Source of the DNA: Paracoccus limosus
GTDB taxonomy: Bacteria > Pseudomonadota > Alphaproteobacteria > Rhodobacterales > Rhodobacteraceae
Assembly (NCBI RefSeq): GCF_009711185.1
Contig: NZ_WMIF01000004.1
Span: 154,402 to 218,401, forward strand
Reading direction: 5' to 3'
Length of the DNA stretch: 64,000 nt
Part shown: positions 15,784 to 25,580 of the stretch, piece after piece
How the letters are laid out: the number at the start of each line of letters is the position of its first letter
How positions within the stretch are numbered: the stretch's first letter is position 1
Program-made: the position numbers and the translations under genes
Notes under the pieces: model-generated
The model's database searches: none
What the model was told of the DNA's origin: nothing
Seen by the model: only the letters and a program-made list of their open reading frames with translations

Positions 15784-17406
15784 TCACCTGCGCCAATAGT
15801 CCGGTGACACCAGCGCCAGCAGCGCCAGCGTCTCAAGCCGGCCAAGGATCATGGCCCCGGCCAGAATGGCCTTGGTCAGCCATGGCAGGCCGGCCCAGCC
15901 TGCCCAGGGCGCGCCCGCCATGCCCGCCGAGCCCTGAAAGGTCGGCACCATCGGGATTGCCCCGGCCAGCGGCCCGGTATTGGTCAGGGCCGAGATCGAC
16001 AGGATGGTGGCGGAATCGAACTCGATGCCCTGCAGCGAAATCAGCATCACCACCACGGCGATCGAGCTGGCAAAGAGCATGAAAAAGATGAAGGCCAGAT
16101 AGGCGCCCTCGTGCCGCAGGCGCCGCGCCATGATGCCACCCCCGGCGACCGAGTTCGGATGCACGATCTTTTCCAGCTCGCGCTGCGAATGCCGCGCCAG
16201 CGCATAGACCCGCAGCAGCTTGACGCCCCCGGCCGTGGTGGCGACGCCGCCGCCCATGATCGCCAGCCCCGCCAGCATCAGCCCGGGCGAGCTGAGCCCA
16301 GACCAGTTGCGCGCGCCCTGCCATTCGGTCGAATTCCAGCCCGTCGTCGTCAGATAGCTGAGCCCGTTGAAGAGCCCGCCCCAGGCCGCGGAAACGGCGC
16401 TGTCCAGCGTGCCGACCAGCCCGCGCGCGCCATCGGGCGACACGCCGATCGCGCCAAGGAAATGGCGCAGGAACAGCATGGCCGAGACCAGCAGCACCAT
16501 GCCGGCGGCGATGGTCAGCTCGGGGTCGCTGCGCCAGCTGTCCGAGGTGCGCAGCGCCGCACCGCCCGGCCAGAAGCGCCGCGACAGCGCCGGGATCAGG
16601 AACAGAAAGATCACGATCTCGCCCGGCGCGCCGCTGTTTTGCACCGCAGAGCCGTTCACCGGGCTGACGCCACTGGTCGACAGCGTGCCCATGGCCCGCG
16701 TCAGCGCCACCAACCCGTCCTCACCCAGCAAAAGCAGGATCACCCACATTGCCAATGTCAGCCCGGCAAAGACCGGAAACACCTGCCGGAACGCCCGCAG
16801 CGTGCGATGCATCGGGTCCAGCATCTCGGTCTGAAAGGCCGGGGCCGACAGATGCGTCGGCACCGCCGCCGCCCGGGCCGAGGGCGGCAGGCGCTCGAAA
16901 TTCTCGTTGCGGCCATAGGGGGTGGCAAGGATCTCGAACCCGCCGACCCGCAGCGGCGCCAGCAGCGAAACCGCCGCGACCAGAATGAAAAGCCCACCAA
17001 GCCAGCCCGCCGTCGCCCGCCACAGATGCAGGGGCGCGGGCAACAGCTCGGCCGAATAGAGCGTCGCGCCGGTGGTGGTCAGGCAAGAGATCATCTCCCA
17101 CCACGCGTTGAAGATCCCGGTATCGGGCAAGGCCAGCACGAAGGGCACCGCCATCACCGCCGGCACCAGCGTCATCGCCCCCAGCATGGTCAGAAGCACG
17201 CTGCGCGGGCGCGATTGCTCGGCCCGGTCGGCGGTGGCCAGCCCAAGGATCGCGGTCAGGATCAGAAACAGCCCCGAGCAGCCCAGAAAGATCGCGCCCA
17301 GATGGTGCTGATCCAGTGCATGGGCGTAAAATCCCACCGGCGCCATCGCCAAAGCGGCGACCCCGAACAGCACCACCAGCAGCGGCAGGCGCAGCAGGAA
17401 CCGCAT
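15784..17406 (-). CDS. trkH: Trk-type potassium uptake membrane subunit TrkH
   Basis: 540 residues with about ten hydrophobic segments and repeated pore-loop motifs: [14 protein letters not shown] near residue 108, [21 protein letters not shown], and [11 protein letters not shown] near the C-terminus. These TTG/NTG glycines form the K+ selectivity filter in the TrkH/KtrB family. Works with the peripheral TrkA subunit encoded just upstream; its ATG shares the final A of the trkA stop (TGATG), so they are coupled. Confidence 0.95.
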   Translation of the reverse strand: MRFLLRLPLLVVLFGVAALAMAPVGFYAHALDQHHLGAIFLGCSGLFLILTAILGLATADRAEQSRPRSVLLTMLGAMTLVPAVMAVPFVLALPDTGIFNAWWEMISCLTTTGATLYSAELLPAPLHLWRATAGWLGGLFILVAAVSLLAPLRVGGFEILATPYGRNENFERLPPSARAAAVPTHLSAPAFQTEMLDPMHRTLRAFRQVFPVFAGLTLAMWVILLLLGEDGLVALTRAMGTLSTSGVSPVNGSAVQNSGAPGEIVIFLFLIPALSRRFWPGGAALRTSDSWRSDPELTIAAGMVLLVSAMLFLRHFLGAIGVSPDGARGLVGTLDSAVSAAWGGLFNGLSYLTTTGWNSTEWQGARNWSGLSSPGLMLAGLAIMGGGVATTAGGVKLLRVYALARHSQRELEKIVHPNSVAGGGIMARRLRHEGAYLAFIFFMLFASSIAVVVMLISLQGIEFDSATILSISALTNTGPLAGAIPMVPTFQGSAGMAGAPWAGWAGLPWLTKAILAGAMILGRLETLALLALVSPDYWRR

Positions 17407-18782
17407 CAGAAGAAGTCGATCGAGACCTGCAACAGGCGCTCGACCTCGGGAATATCGGCGGCGAGGGCAAAGATCACGATGATGTCGCCCTCTTCGATGC
17501 GCAGGTCGCCATGGGGTTTCACCACGCGCTCGCCCTTTTGCACGGCGCCCAAAAGCACGCCTTCGGGAAAGTCGATGTCGCGCACCGGGCGTCCGGCGAT
17601 GGGCGAGGTCGACAGCACCTGCGCCTCGATCACCTCGGCCTCGGCATCGCCGATGGAGTAGATGTCGCGCACCCGCCCGTGCCGGATATGGCGCAGGATG
17701 GTCGAGACGGTGCTGGCGCGCGGGTTGATGAAGGCGTCAATGTCCAGAGGCTCCATCAGCGACATCAGCGTCGGGTCATTGACCAGCGAAATGGCGAGTT
17801 TGGCGCCGGCCTGTTTGGCGCGCACGGCGGCAAGGATATTGGTCTTGTCGTCATCGGTGATCGCCAGCACGGCATCGGCGCGCGGCACGGCGGCCTCTTC
17901 CAGCAGTTCGGCCGAAAGCCCGTCGCCGTTCAGCACGATGGTGCGGTTCAGCGCGTCGGCCGCGTCCTCGGCCCGGGCGCGGTTGCGTTCGATCAGCTTG
18001 ACGCGCACCCGTTCGGGCCGCGCCTCCAGCGCCTGCGCCACGGCAAGGCCCACATTGCCCGCGCCGATGATGACGACGTTGTTCTGCTTTTCCGCCGGCT
18101 TGCCGAAGATCTCCAGGGTGCGCGGCACGTCCTCGGTCAGGGTGAAGACATAGACCTGATCGCCCTCAAAAAGCTGGTCACCGGGTTCGGGGGCAAACAG
18201 CTTGGCCCCGCGCCGCACGCCCGCGACAATGGCCGAGAGGCTGGAAAACATCTCGTCCAGCTGGCGCAGCGGCGTGTTCAGCACCGGGCTGTCGGGATCC
18301 AGCAGGATGCCCAGCAGATGCAGCCGCCCGGTCAGGAAGGTTTCCGCATCGAATGTCGAGGGCGCCGAGAGCCGTTGCAGCGCGGCCCGCGCCACCTCGC
18401 GCTCCGGGCTGATGACCACGTCGATAGGCAGATGGTCGGTGCGGTAGAGATCTGACCAGATCGCGTCCAGATAGGCCGAGGCCCGCAGACGCGCGATCTT
18501 GCGCGGCACCTGAAAGACGGAATGCGCCACCTGACAGGTGACCATGTTCACCTCGTCCGAATGGGTGGCGGCAATGATCAGATCGGCATCGCGGGCGCCG
18601 GCGCGGTCCAGCACATCCGGATGGCTGGCAAAGCCGGTAACGCCCTGCACGTCCAGCGCATCGGTGGCGCGGCGGATCAGCTCGACATCGGTATCGACGA
18701 TGGTGACATCGTTGCGCTCGCCCGAAAGGTGGCGCGCAATGTGCCAGCCGACCTGCCCTGCCCCGCAGATGATGATCTTCAT
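17406..18782 (-). CDS. trkA: Trk system potassium regulator TrkA
   Basis: 458 residues with two RCK modules. The N-terminal Rossmann nucleotide site is MKIIICGAGQVGWHIA with the acidic end IVDTDVELI. The second is VVIIGAGNVGLAVAQAL from about residue 233. Each is followed by a TrkA_C domain. Binds NAD(H)/ATP and gates TrkH at the inner membrane face. In relatives the gene often follows ntrYX; here 121 bases and a ybaK-type gene lie upstream. Confidence 0.95.
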   Translation of the reverse strand: MKIIICGAGQVGWHIARHLSGERNDVTIVDTDVELIRRATDALDVQGVTGFASHPDVLDRAGARDADLIIAATHSDEVNMVTCQVAHSVFQVPRKIARLRASAYLDAIWSDLYRTDHLPIDVVISPEREVARAALQRLSAPSTFDAETFLTGRLHLLGILLDPDSPVLNTPLRQLDEMFSSLSAIVAGVRRGAKLFAPEPGDQLFEGDQVYVFTLTEDVPRTLEIFGKPAEKQNNVVIIGAGNVGLAVAQALEARPERVRVKLIERNRARAEDAADALNRTIVLNGDGLSAELLEEAAVPRADAVLAITDDDKTNILAAVRAKQAGAKLAISLVNDPTLMSLMEPLDIDAFINPRASTVSTILRHIRHGRVRDIYSIGDAEAEVIEAQVLSTSPIAGRPVRDIDFPEGVLLGAVQKGERVVKPHGDLRIEEGDIIVIFALAADIPEVERLLQVSIDFF

Positions 18783-18903
18783 GCCGTTCCCGCCAAGATA
18801 TCCGCCGATGGCCCGATGCCGATCCTAGCCGGCGGCCATCAGGGCGGATAGCGCAAAACCGCACGACGGAAAAGCCGGCAGGCCCGGCGCGACCCCGGCG
18901 CGG

Positions 18904-19380
18904 CTAGTCGGCGCAGAGCAAGGCGCGGATCGCCCCGGCCGCAGTCACCGCATCATCGGGGGCCAGCCGCAGCATCAGCCCGCGCTTGCCGCCGTTCAGC
19001 ACGATCAGGGCCGGGTCCAGCGCATCGGCCTGAAATGCGGTGGGCACCCGGCGTTTCTGCCCGAACGGGCTGATGCCGCCGGTATGATAGCCGGTCAGCC
19101 GTTCGGCCTTGTCGGGGGGCATCATCTGCGCCGCCTTGCCGCCAAAGGCCGCCGCCACCCGCTTCATCGACAGCGTGCGGTCCGAGGGGATCACCGCGCA
19201 GGCGGGTTTGCCGTCGACCTCGACCATCAGGGTCTTGAGCACCTCTTGCGGCGGCAGGCCGATGGCCTCGGCCGCCTGTAGCCCGACGCGGTCATTGCCG
19301 GGGGCGTAATCATATTCCAGCACCTCGAAGGCGATGGCGGCGCGGCCAAGGGTCTGGGTGGCGGGGGTGGCTGTGGACAT
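18904..19380 (-). CDS. ybaK: YbaK/EbsC-family Cys-tRNA(Pro) deacylase
   Basis: 158 residues. Family motifs are visible: an invariant Lys in VLKTLMVEVDG, VIPSDRTLSMKRVA, and the glycine-rich GYHTGGISPFGQKRRVP. The enzyme hydrolyses Cys-tRNA(Pro) mischarged by prolyl-tRNA synthetase. It appears to be monocistronic: trkA is 121 bases downstream on the same strand, and the 19381-19586 spacer upstream carries a repeat copy. Confidence 0.92.
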   Translation of the reverse strand: MSTATPATQTLGRAAIAFEVLEYDYAPGNDRVGLQAAEAIGLPPQEVLKTLMVEVDGKPACAVIPSDRTLSMKRVAAAFGGKAAQMMPPDKAERLTGYHTGGISPFGQKRRVPTAFQADALDPALIVLNGGKRGLMLRLAPDDAVTAAGAIRALLCAD

Positions 19381-19484
19381 GGCCGATCACCTGACTGAAC
19401 CGCGCCTGCCTGCCTTGCGGCGGGTCGGATTGCAAGGCAAAGATCGGGAGCAATAGTCGCAGGCTGGCCGAGGGGCGATGTCAG

Positions 19485-19530
19485 GACCGGGGCTCTGCCC
19501 CGGACCCCGGGATATTTCGCCACGAAAGAA
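19485..19530 (+). repeat. 46-base two-hairpin intergenic repeat, copy 2
   Basis: Plus-strand orientation: GACCGGGGCTCTGCCCCGG, then ACCCCGGGATA, then TTTCG-CCA-CGAAA and GAA. It lies in the divergent spacer between ybaK and the glycosyltransferase gene and differs from copy 1 at about one base. It could place a double hairpin in the glycosyltransferase leader. Confidence 0.88.
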
Positions 19531-19586
19531 GCGCGGGGCAACGGGGCATGGACAGGCCCCCAATCCCGGATGGAGAATTGGGTGTC

Positions 19587-20417
19587 ATGAATATCGTCGG
19601 GATCTGCCGTTTTTCGCTTTTGGGCCGGGGCGACTGGAAGGCCTATCAGAACAAGCCGGCCGAAGAGGTCGAACAGATCGCGCTGGAACAGGCGGTGCAT
19701 CTGTTCGCCCCCGCGCGGATGGAGGCGCGGCTGCAAAGTTTCGAGCAGCTGACGCTGGCGTCGATGCGGGCGCAGACGGATCAGAATTTCACCTTCGTGG
19801 TGTTGGCATCCGAGCTGATGCCGCAGCCCTATCGCGCCCGGCTGGAGGCGATCTGCGCCGGGGTGCCGCAGGTGGTGCTGCGCTTTTTCCCGATCACCTC
19901 GGTCGCGGCGGCGCAGCGGCTGGTCTTTGCCGAGCTGGGCCTGCGGCTGGGTCAGACGCTGCAGTTCCGGCTGGATGATGACGATTGTCTTTGCGTCGAT
20001 TTCATCGAGCTGATGCGCCGCAATACCGCCGGCATGATGAAGAGCGATCTTGCCTTTGCCGCCAGCATGCGCGGGGTGATGTATTGCAAGCTGGCGGGCG
20101 CTACCGCCGGGACCTACAACTGGCCGGTGGCGTTTTTCAGCGCCGGCGCCGCACTGCGCCATCCGACCCGCAGCGTGTTCGACTTTGGCCATTTCGGCAT
20201 GGCCCAGCGCTTTACCAGCATCACCATTCCCGGCCGCATGGCGCTGGTGACGAACAATGGCATGAACGACACCGACTTCACGCCGATGATGATCAAGCGG
20301 CGCAATATGGTGTTGATGGAGCCCGAAGCGGTCGCGGAGACGGCGGCGCGCAATTTCCCGTTCCTTGACACGCAGGCCCGCGCGTTGGCGGGCCTGCCGG
20401 ATGCCGTCGCGGATTAA
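19587..20417 (+). CDS. Putative rhamnosyltransferase-type glycosyltransferase
   Basis: 276 residues from ATG 19587 (MNIVGICRFSLLGRGDWKAY). The acidic motif FRLDDDDCLCVDFIE near residue 135 is what a GT-A type nucleotide-sugar site looks like and is typical of the putative rhamnosyl transferase family (PF11316). GTYNWPVAFFSAGAAL and NNGMNDTDFTP are further conserved-looking segments. No signal peptide or membrane helix. It stands alone without a polysaccharide cluster, so acceptor and sugar are unknown. Its downstream neighbour putA converges and the stops overlap by 4 bases. Confidence 0.75.
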   Translation: MNIVGICRFSLLGRGDWKAYQNKPAEEVEQIALEQAVHLFAPARMEARLQSFEQLTLASMRAQTDQNFTFVVLASELMPQPYRARLEAICAGVPQVVLRFFPITSVAAAQRLVFAELGLRLGQTLQFRLDDDDCLCVDFIELMRRNTAGMMKSDLAFAASMRGVMYCKLAGATAGTYNWPVAFFSAGAALRHPTRSVFDFGHFGMAQRFTSITIPGRMALVTNNGMNDTDFTPMMIKRRNMVLMEPEAVAETAARNFPFLDTQARALAGLPDAVAD

Positions 20418-23400
20418 CCCGCGAGCAGCGCGGCATTGCCGCCGGCCGCTGTCGTATCGACGCACAGATGGCGCTCATGCGCGGCATGCGCCTGATCGGG
20501 CATGGCGGTGATCAGGGGTCGCAGCGGACCGCTGCCTGCGGCCAGCGCCTGCGCCAGCATCCGCGCCTGATCGGCCCCACCCCACCAGAGCACCGCCGAG
20601 AAGGCATCGCTGTCGGCCAGCGATTGCGCGTCGGGCAGGGCTTCCATCGCCACGGCCTGCCCGCCCAGCGCCCGCACCGCCGAGACCTGGGCCTGGCGCG
20701 CGGCCTCGTCCGGGCCAAGGCACAGTACCGGGGCGCGCGTGAACAGGCGCAGCCGGTTCAATTCGCCGGTGGGGCCGGGCATGAAGCGTTCGGCGATCTC
20801 GGTTTCCGGCAGGGCGGGGATGGCGGCAAGGCTTGCCACCGGATCGACACGTCCCAGCACCGGCTGGCCCTGACCGGGCTGGGCCGGCGCATAGAAGCGG
20901 TTGAGATAAAGCGGGCCGCCCGCCTTGGGTCCGGTGCCCGAAAGCCCCTCGCCGCCAAAGGGCTGGCTGCCGACCACGGCGCCGATCTGGTTGCGGTTGA
21001 CGTAGATATTGCCGGCATGCACCGCCTCGGAGACCTCCTGCACGCGGGCATCGATGCGGGAATGCAGGCCGAAGGTCAGGCCGTAGCCGCGCGCGTTGAT
21101 CGCCGCGATCACCTTGTCGATCTGGCCGGCGCGGAAGGTCGCGACATGCAGCACCGGGCCAAAGATCTCACGCTCGAGCGCGGCGATGCCGGGCACGGTC
21201 ATCAGGGTCGGCGGCACATAGGTGCCCGACTGCGGCGCGGGCAGCGCGTGGGCGATGCGGGCCTTGTTCTGGCGCAGATAGGCAAGGATGCCGTCGCGTG
21301 CCTCGGCGTCGATCACCGGGCCCACGTCGGTGGACAGCTGCCACGGATCGCCGATGGTCAGTTCGTCCATGGCGCCCTTGATCATCTCGATCAGATGCGG
21401 GGCGATGTCGTCCTGCACGTAAAGGCAGCGCAGCGCCGAGCAGCGTTGCCCGGCCGAGCGGAAGCTGGAGGCGACGATATCGCGCACCGCCTGTTCCGGC
21501 AGCGCGGTCGAATCGACGATCATCGCATTCAGTCCGCCGGTCTCGGCGATCAGAGGCGTGCCCGGCGCCATGTGGCGGGCCATGGCGCGGTTAATGGTCT
21601 GGGCGGTTTCGGTCGAGCCGGTAAAGACCACGCCGTTCACACGGGCGTCGCTGGTCAGCGCGGCGCCCACCGTGCCGCCCTGCCCCGGCAAGAGTTGCAG
21701 CGCGGCAAGCGGCACGCCGGCCTGATGCAGCAGCCGCACGGCGATGGCCGCGATCAGCGGCGTCTGTTCGGCGGGTTTGGCCAGCACCGCATTGCCGGCC
21801 ATCAGCGCGGCGGCAATCTGTCCGGTAAAGATCGCCAGCGGAAAGTTCCACGGGCTGATCGCCACGATCACGCCGCGCGGGGCGCGGGCCGATCGCGCGC
21901 CCTCGGCGGCATAGTAGCGCAGGAAATCCACCGCCTCGCGCAGTTCACCCACCGCATCGGGCAGGGTCTTGCCGGCCTCGCGCGCCAAGGCGGCAAAGAT
22001 CGGGCCGAAGTTTTCCTCGTAAAGATCGGCGGCGCGGCACAGGACGGCGGCACGTTCGGCCGGGGGCGCGTCCCAGATGCGGGCATCGGCAATGGCCTGC
22101 GTGGCGGCCCTGGCATCAGCCTCGGTCACCTGCGCGATCTCGGCGCCGGTGGCGGGATCGCGCAGCGCGACCGGGGTGCCGCTGGCGGGCGAGACGGTGA
22201 TCGGGGCGGCATCGGGCAGCGCGACGGCGCGGGCAGCCTCGATGGCGGCCAGCGTGTCTTCGTCGCTGAGATCGAAACCGCGCGAGTTCATGCGGCCTTG
22301 GCCAAAGATCGCGTCGGGCGCGCGCAGGCTGGCGGGGGCGCGGGCGCTGGCCAGCGCGGCGATGGGATCGCGGGCGACCTCTTCGGGCGAGACCGATTCA
22401 TCGACGATCTGATGCACGAAGCTGCTGTTCGCGCCGTTTTCCAGCAGGCGGCGCACCAGATAGGCCAGCAGGTCGCGATGGGCGCCGACCGGGGCATAGA
22501 TGCGGCAGCGACCCTTGGTGTCGGCCAGCACGATGTCATGCAGCCGCTCGCCCATGCCATGCAGGCGCTGGAACTCGAAGGCGATGCCGCCGGCCTCGGC
22601 AACCATTTCCAGCACGGCGGCGACGGTCTGGGCGTTGTGGGTGGCGAATTGCGGATAGATGCGGTCGGCATGGCCGATCAGCTTGCGCGCATTGGCGATA
22701 TAGCTGACATCGGTGCCGGTCTTCGAGGTGAACAGCGGAAAGCCCGGCAGGCCCTCGACCTGGGCGCGCTTGATTTCGCTGTCCCAATAGGCGCCCTTGA
22801 CCAGACGCACCATGATCTTGCGGTCAAGGCGCTGCGTCAGTTCGTAAAGCCAGTCGATGACCAGACCGGCGCGTTTGCCGTAAGCCTGCACCACCACGCC
22901 GAAGCCGTCCCAGCCGGCCAGCGACGGGTCCGACAGCACCGCTTCGATCACACCCATCGACAGCACCAGCCGGTCCTGTTCCTCGGCGTCGATGTTCATG
23001 CCCATGCCGGCGGCCTTGGCGGCCTGAGCGAGCTTCAGAACAACCGGCACCAGCTCGGCCAGCACGCGGGCCTCATTGGAGATCTCGTAGCGGGGGTGCA
23101 GCGCGGAAAGCTTGATCGAGATGCCGGGGTTCATCTGCACCGAACCCTTGTCACAGGCTTTGGCGATGGCGGCGATGGCCTCGGCATAGTCGCGGGCATA
23201 GCGGGCGGCATCGCGCGCCGTCATCGCGGCCTCGCCCAGCATGTCATAGCTGTAGGTAAAACCCTGCGCCTCGCGGGTGCGGGCCCGGTCCAGCGCCTTT
23301 TCGATGGTCTCGCCCAGCACGAACTGGCGGCCCATTTCCTTCATCGCGCGACCGACGGCGGTGCGGATCACCGGCTCGCCCAGACGTTTCAGCGCGCCGC

Positions 23401-23821
23401 GCAGGGTGCCGGCAATGCCGCCCTGATCGTCATCGAGCACCTTGCCGGTCAGCATCAAGGCCCAGGTCGAGGCATTGACGAGGCTGGAGGAGGCCTCGCC
23501 CAGATGGCGGCCCCAGTCCGAGGGGGCGATCTTGTCCTCGATCAGCGCGTCGATGGTCGAGCGGTCGGGGACGCGCAGCATCGCCTCGGCCAGACACATC
23601 AGCGCGACGCCCTCGCGCGTCGAGAGGCCGTATTCCGACAGGAAATGCTCCATCAGGCTGGGCTTGGCCTCGGCGCGGATGCGGCGCACCAGATCGGCGC
23701 CGCGCGCGGTGATCGCGTCGCGAGAGGTCTGCGACAGCGCGGCCTCGGCCACCAGCCGGTCGAGCAACTGGGCCTCGTCCTGAAATTTCGCGGCAAGGCC
23801 AAGGTCGGCAAGCTGGGTCAT
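20414..23821 (-). CDS. putA: Bifunctional proline dehydrogenase / P5C dehydrogenase PutA
   Basis: 1135 residues. The PRODH barrel (about 180-480) includes MNIDAEEQDRLVLSM, RLVKGAYWDSEIKRAQVEG and EFQRLHGMGERLHD. The aldehyde dehydrogenase domain (about 530-1000) includes ISPWNFPLAIF, ETGGLNAMIVD (catalytic Glu) and RSAGQRCSALRCL (catalytic Cys). It oxidises proline to glutamate with FAD and NAD and channels the intermediate. At this length it lacks the N-terminal ribbon-helix-helix domain of enteric PutA, so it should not be a self-repressor; the divergent Lrp-type gene supplies regulation. Confidence 0.97.
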   Translation of the reverse strand: MTQLADLGLAAKFQDEAQLLDRLVAEAALSQTSRDAITARGADLVRRIRAEAKPSLMEHFLSEYGLSTREGVALMCLAEAMLRVPDRSTIDALIEDKIAPSDWGRHLGEASSSLVNASTWALMLTGKVLDDDQGGIAGTLRGALKRLGEPVIRTAVGRAMKEMGRQFVLGETIEKALDRARTREAQGFTYSYDMLGEAAMTARDAARYARDYAEAIAAIAKACDKGSVQMNPGISIKLSALHPRYEISNEARVLAELVPVVLKLAQAAKAAGMGMNIDAEEQDRLVLSMGVIEAVLSDPSLAGWDGFGVVVQAYGKRAGLVIDWLYELTQRLDRKIMVRLVKGAYWDSEIKRAQVEGLPGFPLFTSKTGTDVSYIANARKLIGHADRIYPQFATHNAQTVAAVLEMVAEAGGIAFEFQRLHGMGERLHDIVLADTKGRCRIYAPVGAHRDLLAYLVRRLLENGANSSFVHQIVDESVSPEEVARDPIAALASARAPASLRAPDAIFGQGRMNSRGFDLSDEDTLAAIEAARAVALPDAAPITVSPASGTPVALRDPATGAEIAQVTEADARAATQAIADARIWDAPPAERAAVLCRAADLYEENFGPIFAALAREAGKTLPDAVGELREAVDFLRYYAAEGARSARAPRGVIVAISPWNFPLAIFTGQIAAALMAGNAVLAKPAEQTPLIAAIAVRLLHQAGVPLAALQLLPGQGGTVGAALTSDARVNGVVFTGSTETAQTINRAMARHMAPGTPLIAETGGLNAMIVDSTALPEQAVRDIVASSFRSAGQRCSALRCLYVQDDIAPHLIEMIKGAMDELTIGDPWQLSTDVGPVIDAEARDGILAYLRQNKARIAHALPAPQSGTYVPPTLMTVPGIAALEREIFGPVLHVATFRAGQIDKVIAAINARGYGLTFGLHSRIDARVQEVSEAVHAGNIYVNRNQIGAVVGSQPFGGEGLSGTGPKAGGPLYLNRFYAPAQPGQGQPVLGRVDPVASLAAIPALPETEIAERFMPGPTGELNRLRLFTRAPVLCLGPDEAARQAQVSAVRALGGQAVAMEALPDAQSLADSDAFSAVLWWGGADQARMLAQALAAGSGPLRPLITAMPDQAHAAHERHLCVDTTAAGGNAALLAG

Positions 23822-23931
23822 CTGGTGTCTCCTGAATTCAGTGGCAGGATTACAGGCAGGGCCATGGACGATGTGACCATTTCATGGCAAATTCATGGCC
23901 CATCGTAACATATTTGGCGGGGTTTTCAGCC
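23822..23931. promoter_or_regulatory. putA/putR divergent control region
   Basis: Holds both promoters. TTCATGGC is directly repeated at 23881-23888 and 23892-23899, an 11-base or one-helical-turn spacing, near the regulator start. Phased repeats like this suit an Lrp-type octamer. Binding is inferred. Confidence 0.5.
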
Positions 23932-24396
23932 ATGGACGAGTCGCTGGACGCAACCAATGTGAAGATCCTGCGCGAACTGGTCGCCAATGCCCGCATTCCC
24001 ATCACCGAGCTGGCGCGCAAGGTCGGACTGTCGAAGACCCCGGTTGCCTTGCGAATCAAGCAGATGGAGGAGATGGGCCTGATCACCGGCTACCGCGCCA
24101 TCCTGTCGCCGCTGAAGCTGGGATTGACACATGTGACCTATGTCGAGGTGCGCATGTCGGACACCCGGCAAAAGGCGCTGGAGCAGTTCAACGCTGCCGT
24201 GCGCGCCATCCCCGAGGTCGAGGAATGCTACATGATCGCCGGCGGCTTCGACTATCTTCTGAAGGTGCGCTCGCCCGATATGGCGGGCTATCGCCGCATC
24301 ATGGCGGAAAAGATCTCGGCCCTGCCGCATATCCATGCCACAACCAGCTATGTCTCGATGGAGGCGGTGGTCGAGCAGAACTGGACCGAGCTTTAG
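23932..24396 (+). CDS. putR: Lrp/AsnC-family regulator, probable PutR
   Basis: 154 residues from ATG 23932 (MDESLDATNVKILRELVANAR). The N-terminal helix-turn-helix (ITELARKVGLSKTPVALRIKQMEEMGLITGY) is followed by an RAM/ligand domain (LTHVTYVEVRM ... ECYMIAGGFDYLLKVRSPDM). In alphaproteobacteria a divergent Lrp-type PutR activates putA in response to proline; gene arrangement here is the same. A reading starting 16 codons earlier is less likely. The gene name rests on synteny as well as family. Confidence 0.92.
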   Translation: MDESLDATNVKILRELVANARIPITELARKVGLSKTPVALRIKQMEEMGLITGYRAILSPLKLGLTHVTYVEVRMSDTRQKALEQFNAAVRAIPEVEECYMIAGGFDYLLKVRSPDMAGYRRIMAEKISALPHIHATTSYVSMEAVVEQNWTEL

Positions 24397-24458
24397 GGGG
24401 CGTGGCGGGCGGCGGCAAGCTGGGCTAGAGCGCGGCACGGGTCCGCCCGGCGGCGCGG

Positions 24459-24495
24459 CCGGTGCCTCCGGCGGGGATATTCGGGCACGAAAGAA
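24459..24495 (+). repeat. Degenerate copy of the intergenic repeat (copy 4)
   Basis: Keeps GGGGATAT and the CACGAAAGAA end; the first hairpin is replaced by GCCGG-TGCCT-CCGGC. It lies between putR and the LysR gene. Alignment with the full copies is partial. Confidence 0.6.
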
Positions 24496-24527
24496 TGGCC
24501 GGTTCCGGGGGCCACGGGAGGGGACGG

Positions 24528-25424
24528 ATGGACTTCAAATGGCTGGAGGACTTTCTGGTTCTGGCCGAGACGCACAGCTTTTCGCGCTCGGCCGAACTGC
24601 GCGGGGTGACGCAGAGCGCGTTTTCCCGCCGCATCCGGGCGCTGGAGGAATGGCTGGGCACCGATCTGTTGTCGCGCGAAAGCTATCCGGTGCGGCTGAC
24701 CCCCGAGGGCATGCTGTTTCGCGAGACCGCCGAAGAGGCCGTGCGCATGATCCAGGCGCGCCGGGCCGAGTTTCGCGACCACACCCGGGCGCGCGGCGGC
24801 GAGATTTCCTTTGTGGCGCTGCACAGCCTGACCGTGACCTTTCTGCCCGGCTGGCTGATGCGGCTGAAGGCCGCGACCGGGCAAATGACCAGCCGGGTGA
24901 AGCCCGAGAATTTCGACCGCTGCATCGAGGCTCTGACCGAGGGCGGTTATGATTTTTTCCTGACCTATGCCCATCCGCAGGTGAACATTCCGCTGGATCC
25001 CGGTGGCTTTCCGCATCTGGTGGTGGGCACCGACCAGCTGGTTGCCGTGGCGCGCCCCGGCTGGCCGCCGGAATGGCAAAGCGAAGGCATGCCGATGCTG
25101 AAATATTCGCGCGGCAGTTTTCTGAACGAGATGGCGCGCATCGCCCTGGCCCAGCCCGGCGCGCCGCGCGTCTATACCGCCCATACCGATGAGGCCAGCA
25201 TGGCCGAGTCGATGAAGAGCATGGCCGTGGCCGGGCATGGCATGGTCTGGCTGCCGCGCCTGCTGGTCGAGGCCGAGATCGACAGCGGCCGGCTGGAGGT
25301 CGTGGCCACCGAACTGCCGATGCAGATCCGGCTTTATCGCAATGCCGCGCGCGGGCGGGGCATCACCGGCCGGGTCTGGGATGCCGCGCGCGAGCTGGGC
25401 GCGGGTTATTCGAAAACGGAATAA
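24528..25424 (+). CDS. LysR-family regulator upstream of aspA
   Basis: 298 residues from ATG 24528 (MDFKWLEDFLVLAETHSFSRSAE) with GGGAGGGG upstream. Helix-turn-helix (SRSAELRGVTQSAFSRRIRALEEWLGTDLLSR) is followed by a LysR substrate-binding domain. It lies 156 bases upstream of aspA on the same strand, so it may control aspartase (inference). The effector is not evident. Confidence 0.9.
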   Translation: MDFKWLEDFLVLAETHSFSRSAELRGVTQSAFSRRIRALEEWLGTDLLSRESYPVRLTPEGMLFRETAEEAVRMIQARRAEFRDHTRARGGEISFVALHSLTVTFLPGWLMRLKAATGQMTSRVKPENFDRCIEALTEGGYDFFLTYAHPQVNIPLDPGGFPHLVVGTDQLVAVARPGWPPEWQSEGMPMLKYSRGSFLNEMARIALAQPGAPRVYTAHTDEASMAESMKSMAVAGHGMVWLPRLLVEAEIDSGRLEVVATELPMQIRLYRNAARGRGITGRVWDAARELGAGYSKTE

Positions 25425-25580
25425 CCCAGCCGGACTTGGCATTGGCATTGCTGGGGCAAAGCGCCTAGATTTACGGCAAGGAAGCGATCGACCTTTTCCG
25501 ATTACCCAACACAAACAGACAGTTGGCCATGCCGATCCCCGCGGTCCCGCGGATGTCGCGCCATGCGCCCGAGGTATATC

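Noticed and set aside
13869..16082. 737-codon plus-strand frame over hflX and hfq
   Set aside because: Antisense shadow; hflX and hfq are unmistakable on the other strand.
20468..23908. 1146-codon open frame opposite putA on the plus strand
   Set aside because: Composition is His/Arg/Gly-rich shadow sequence of a GC3-biased gene; the minus strand encodes a full-length PutA.
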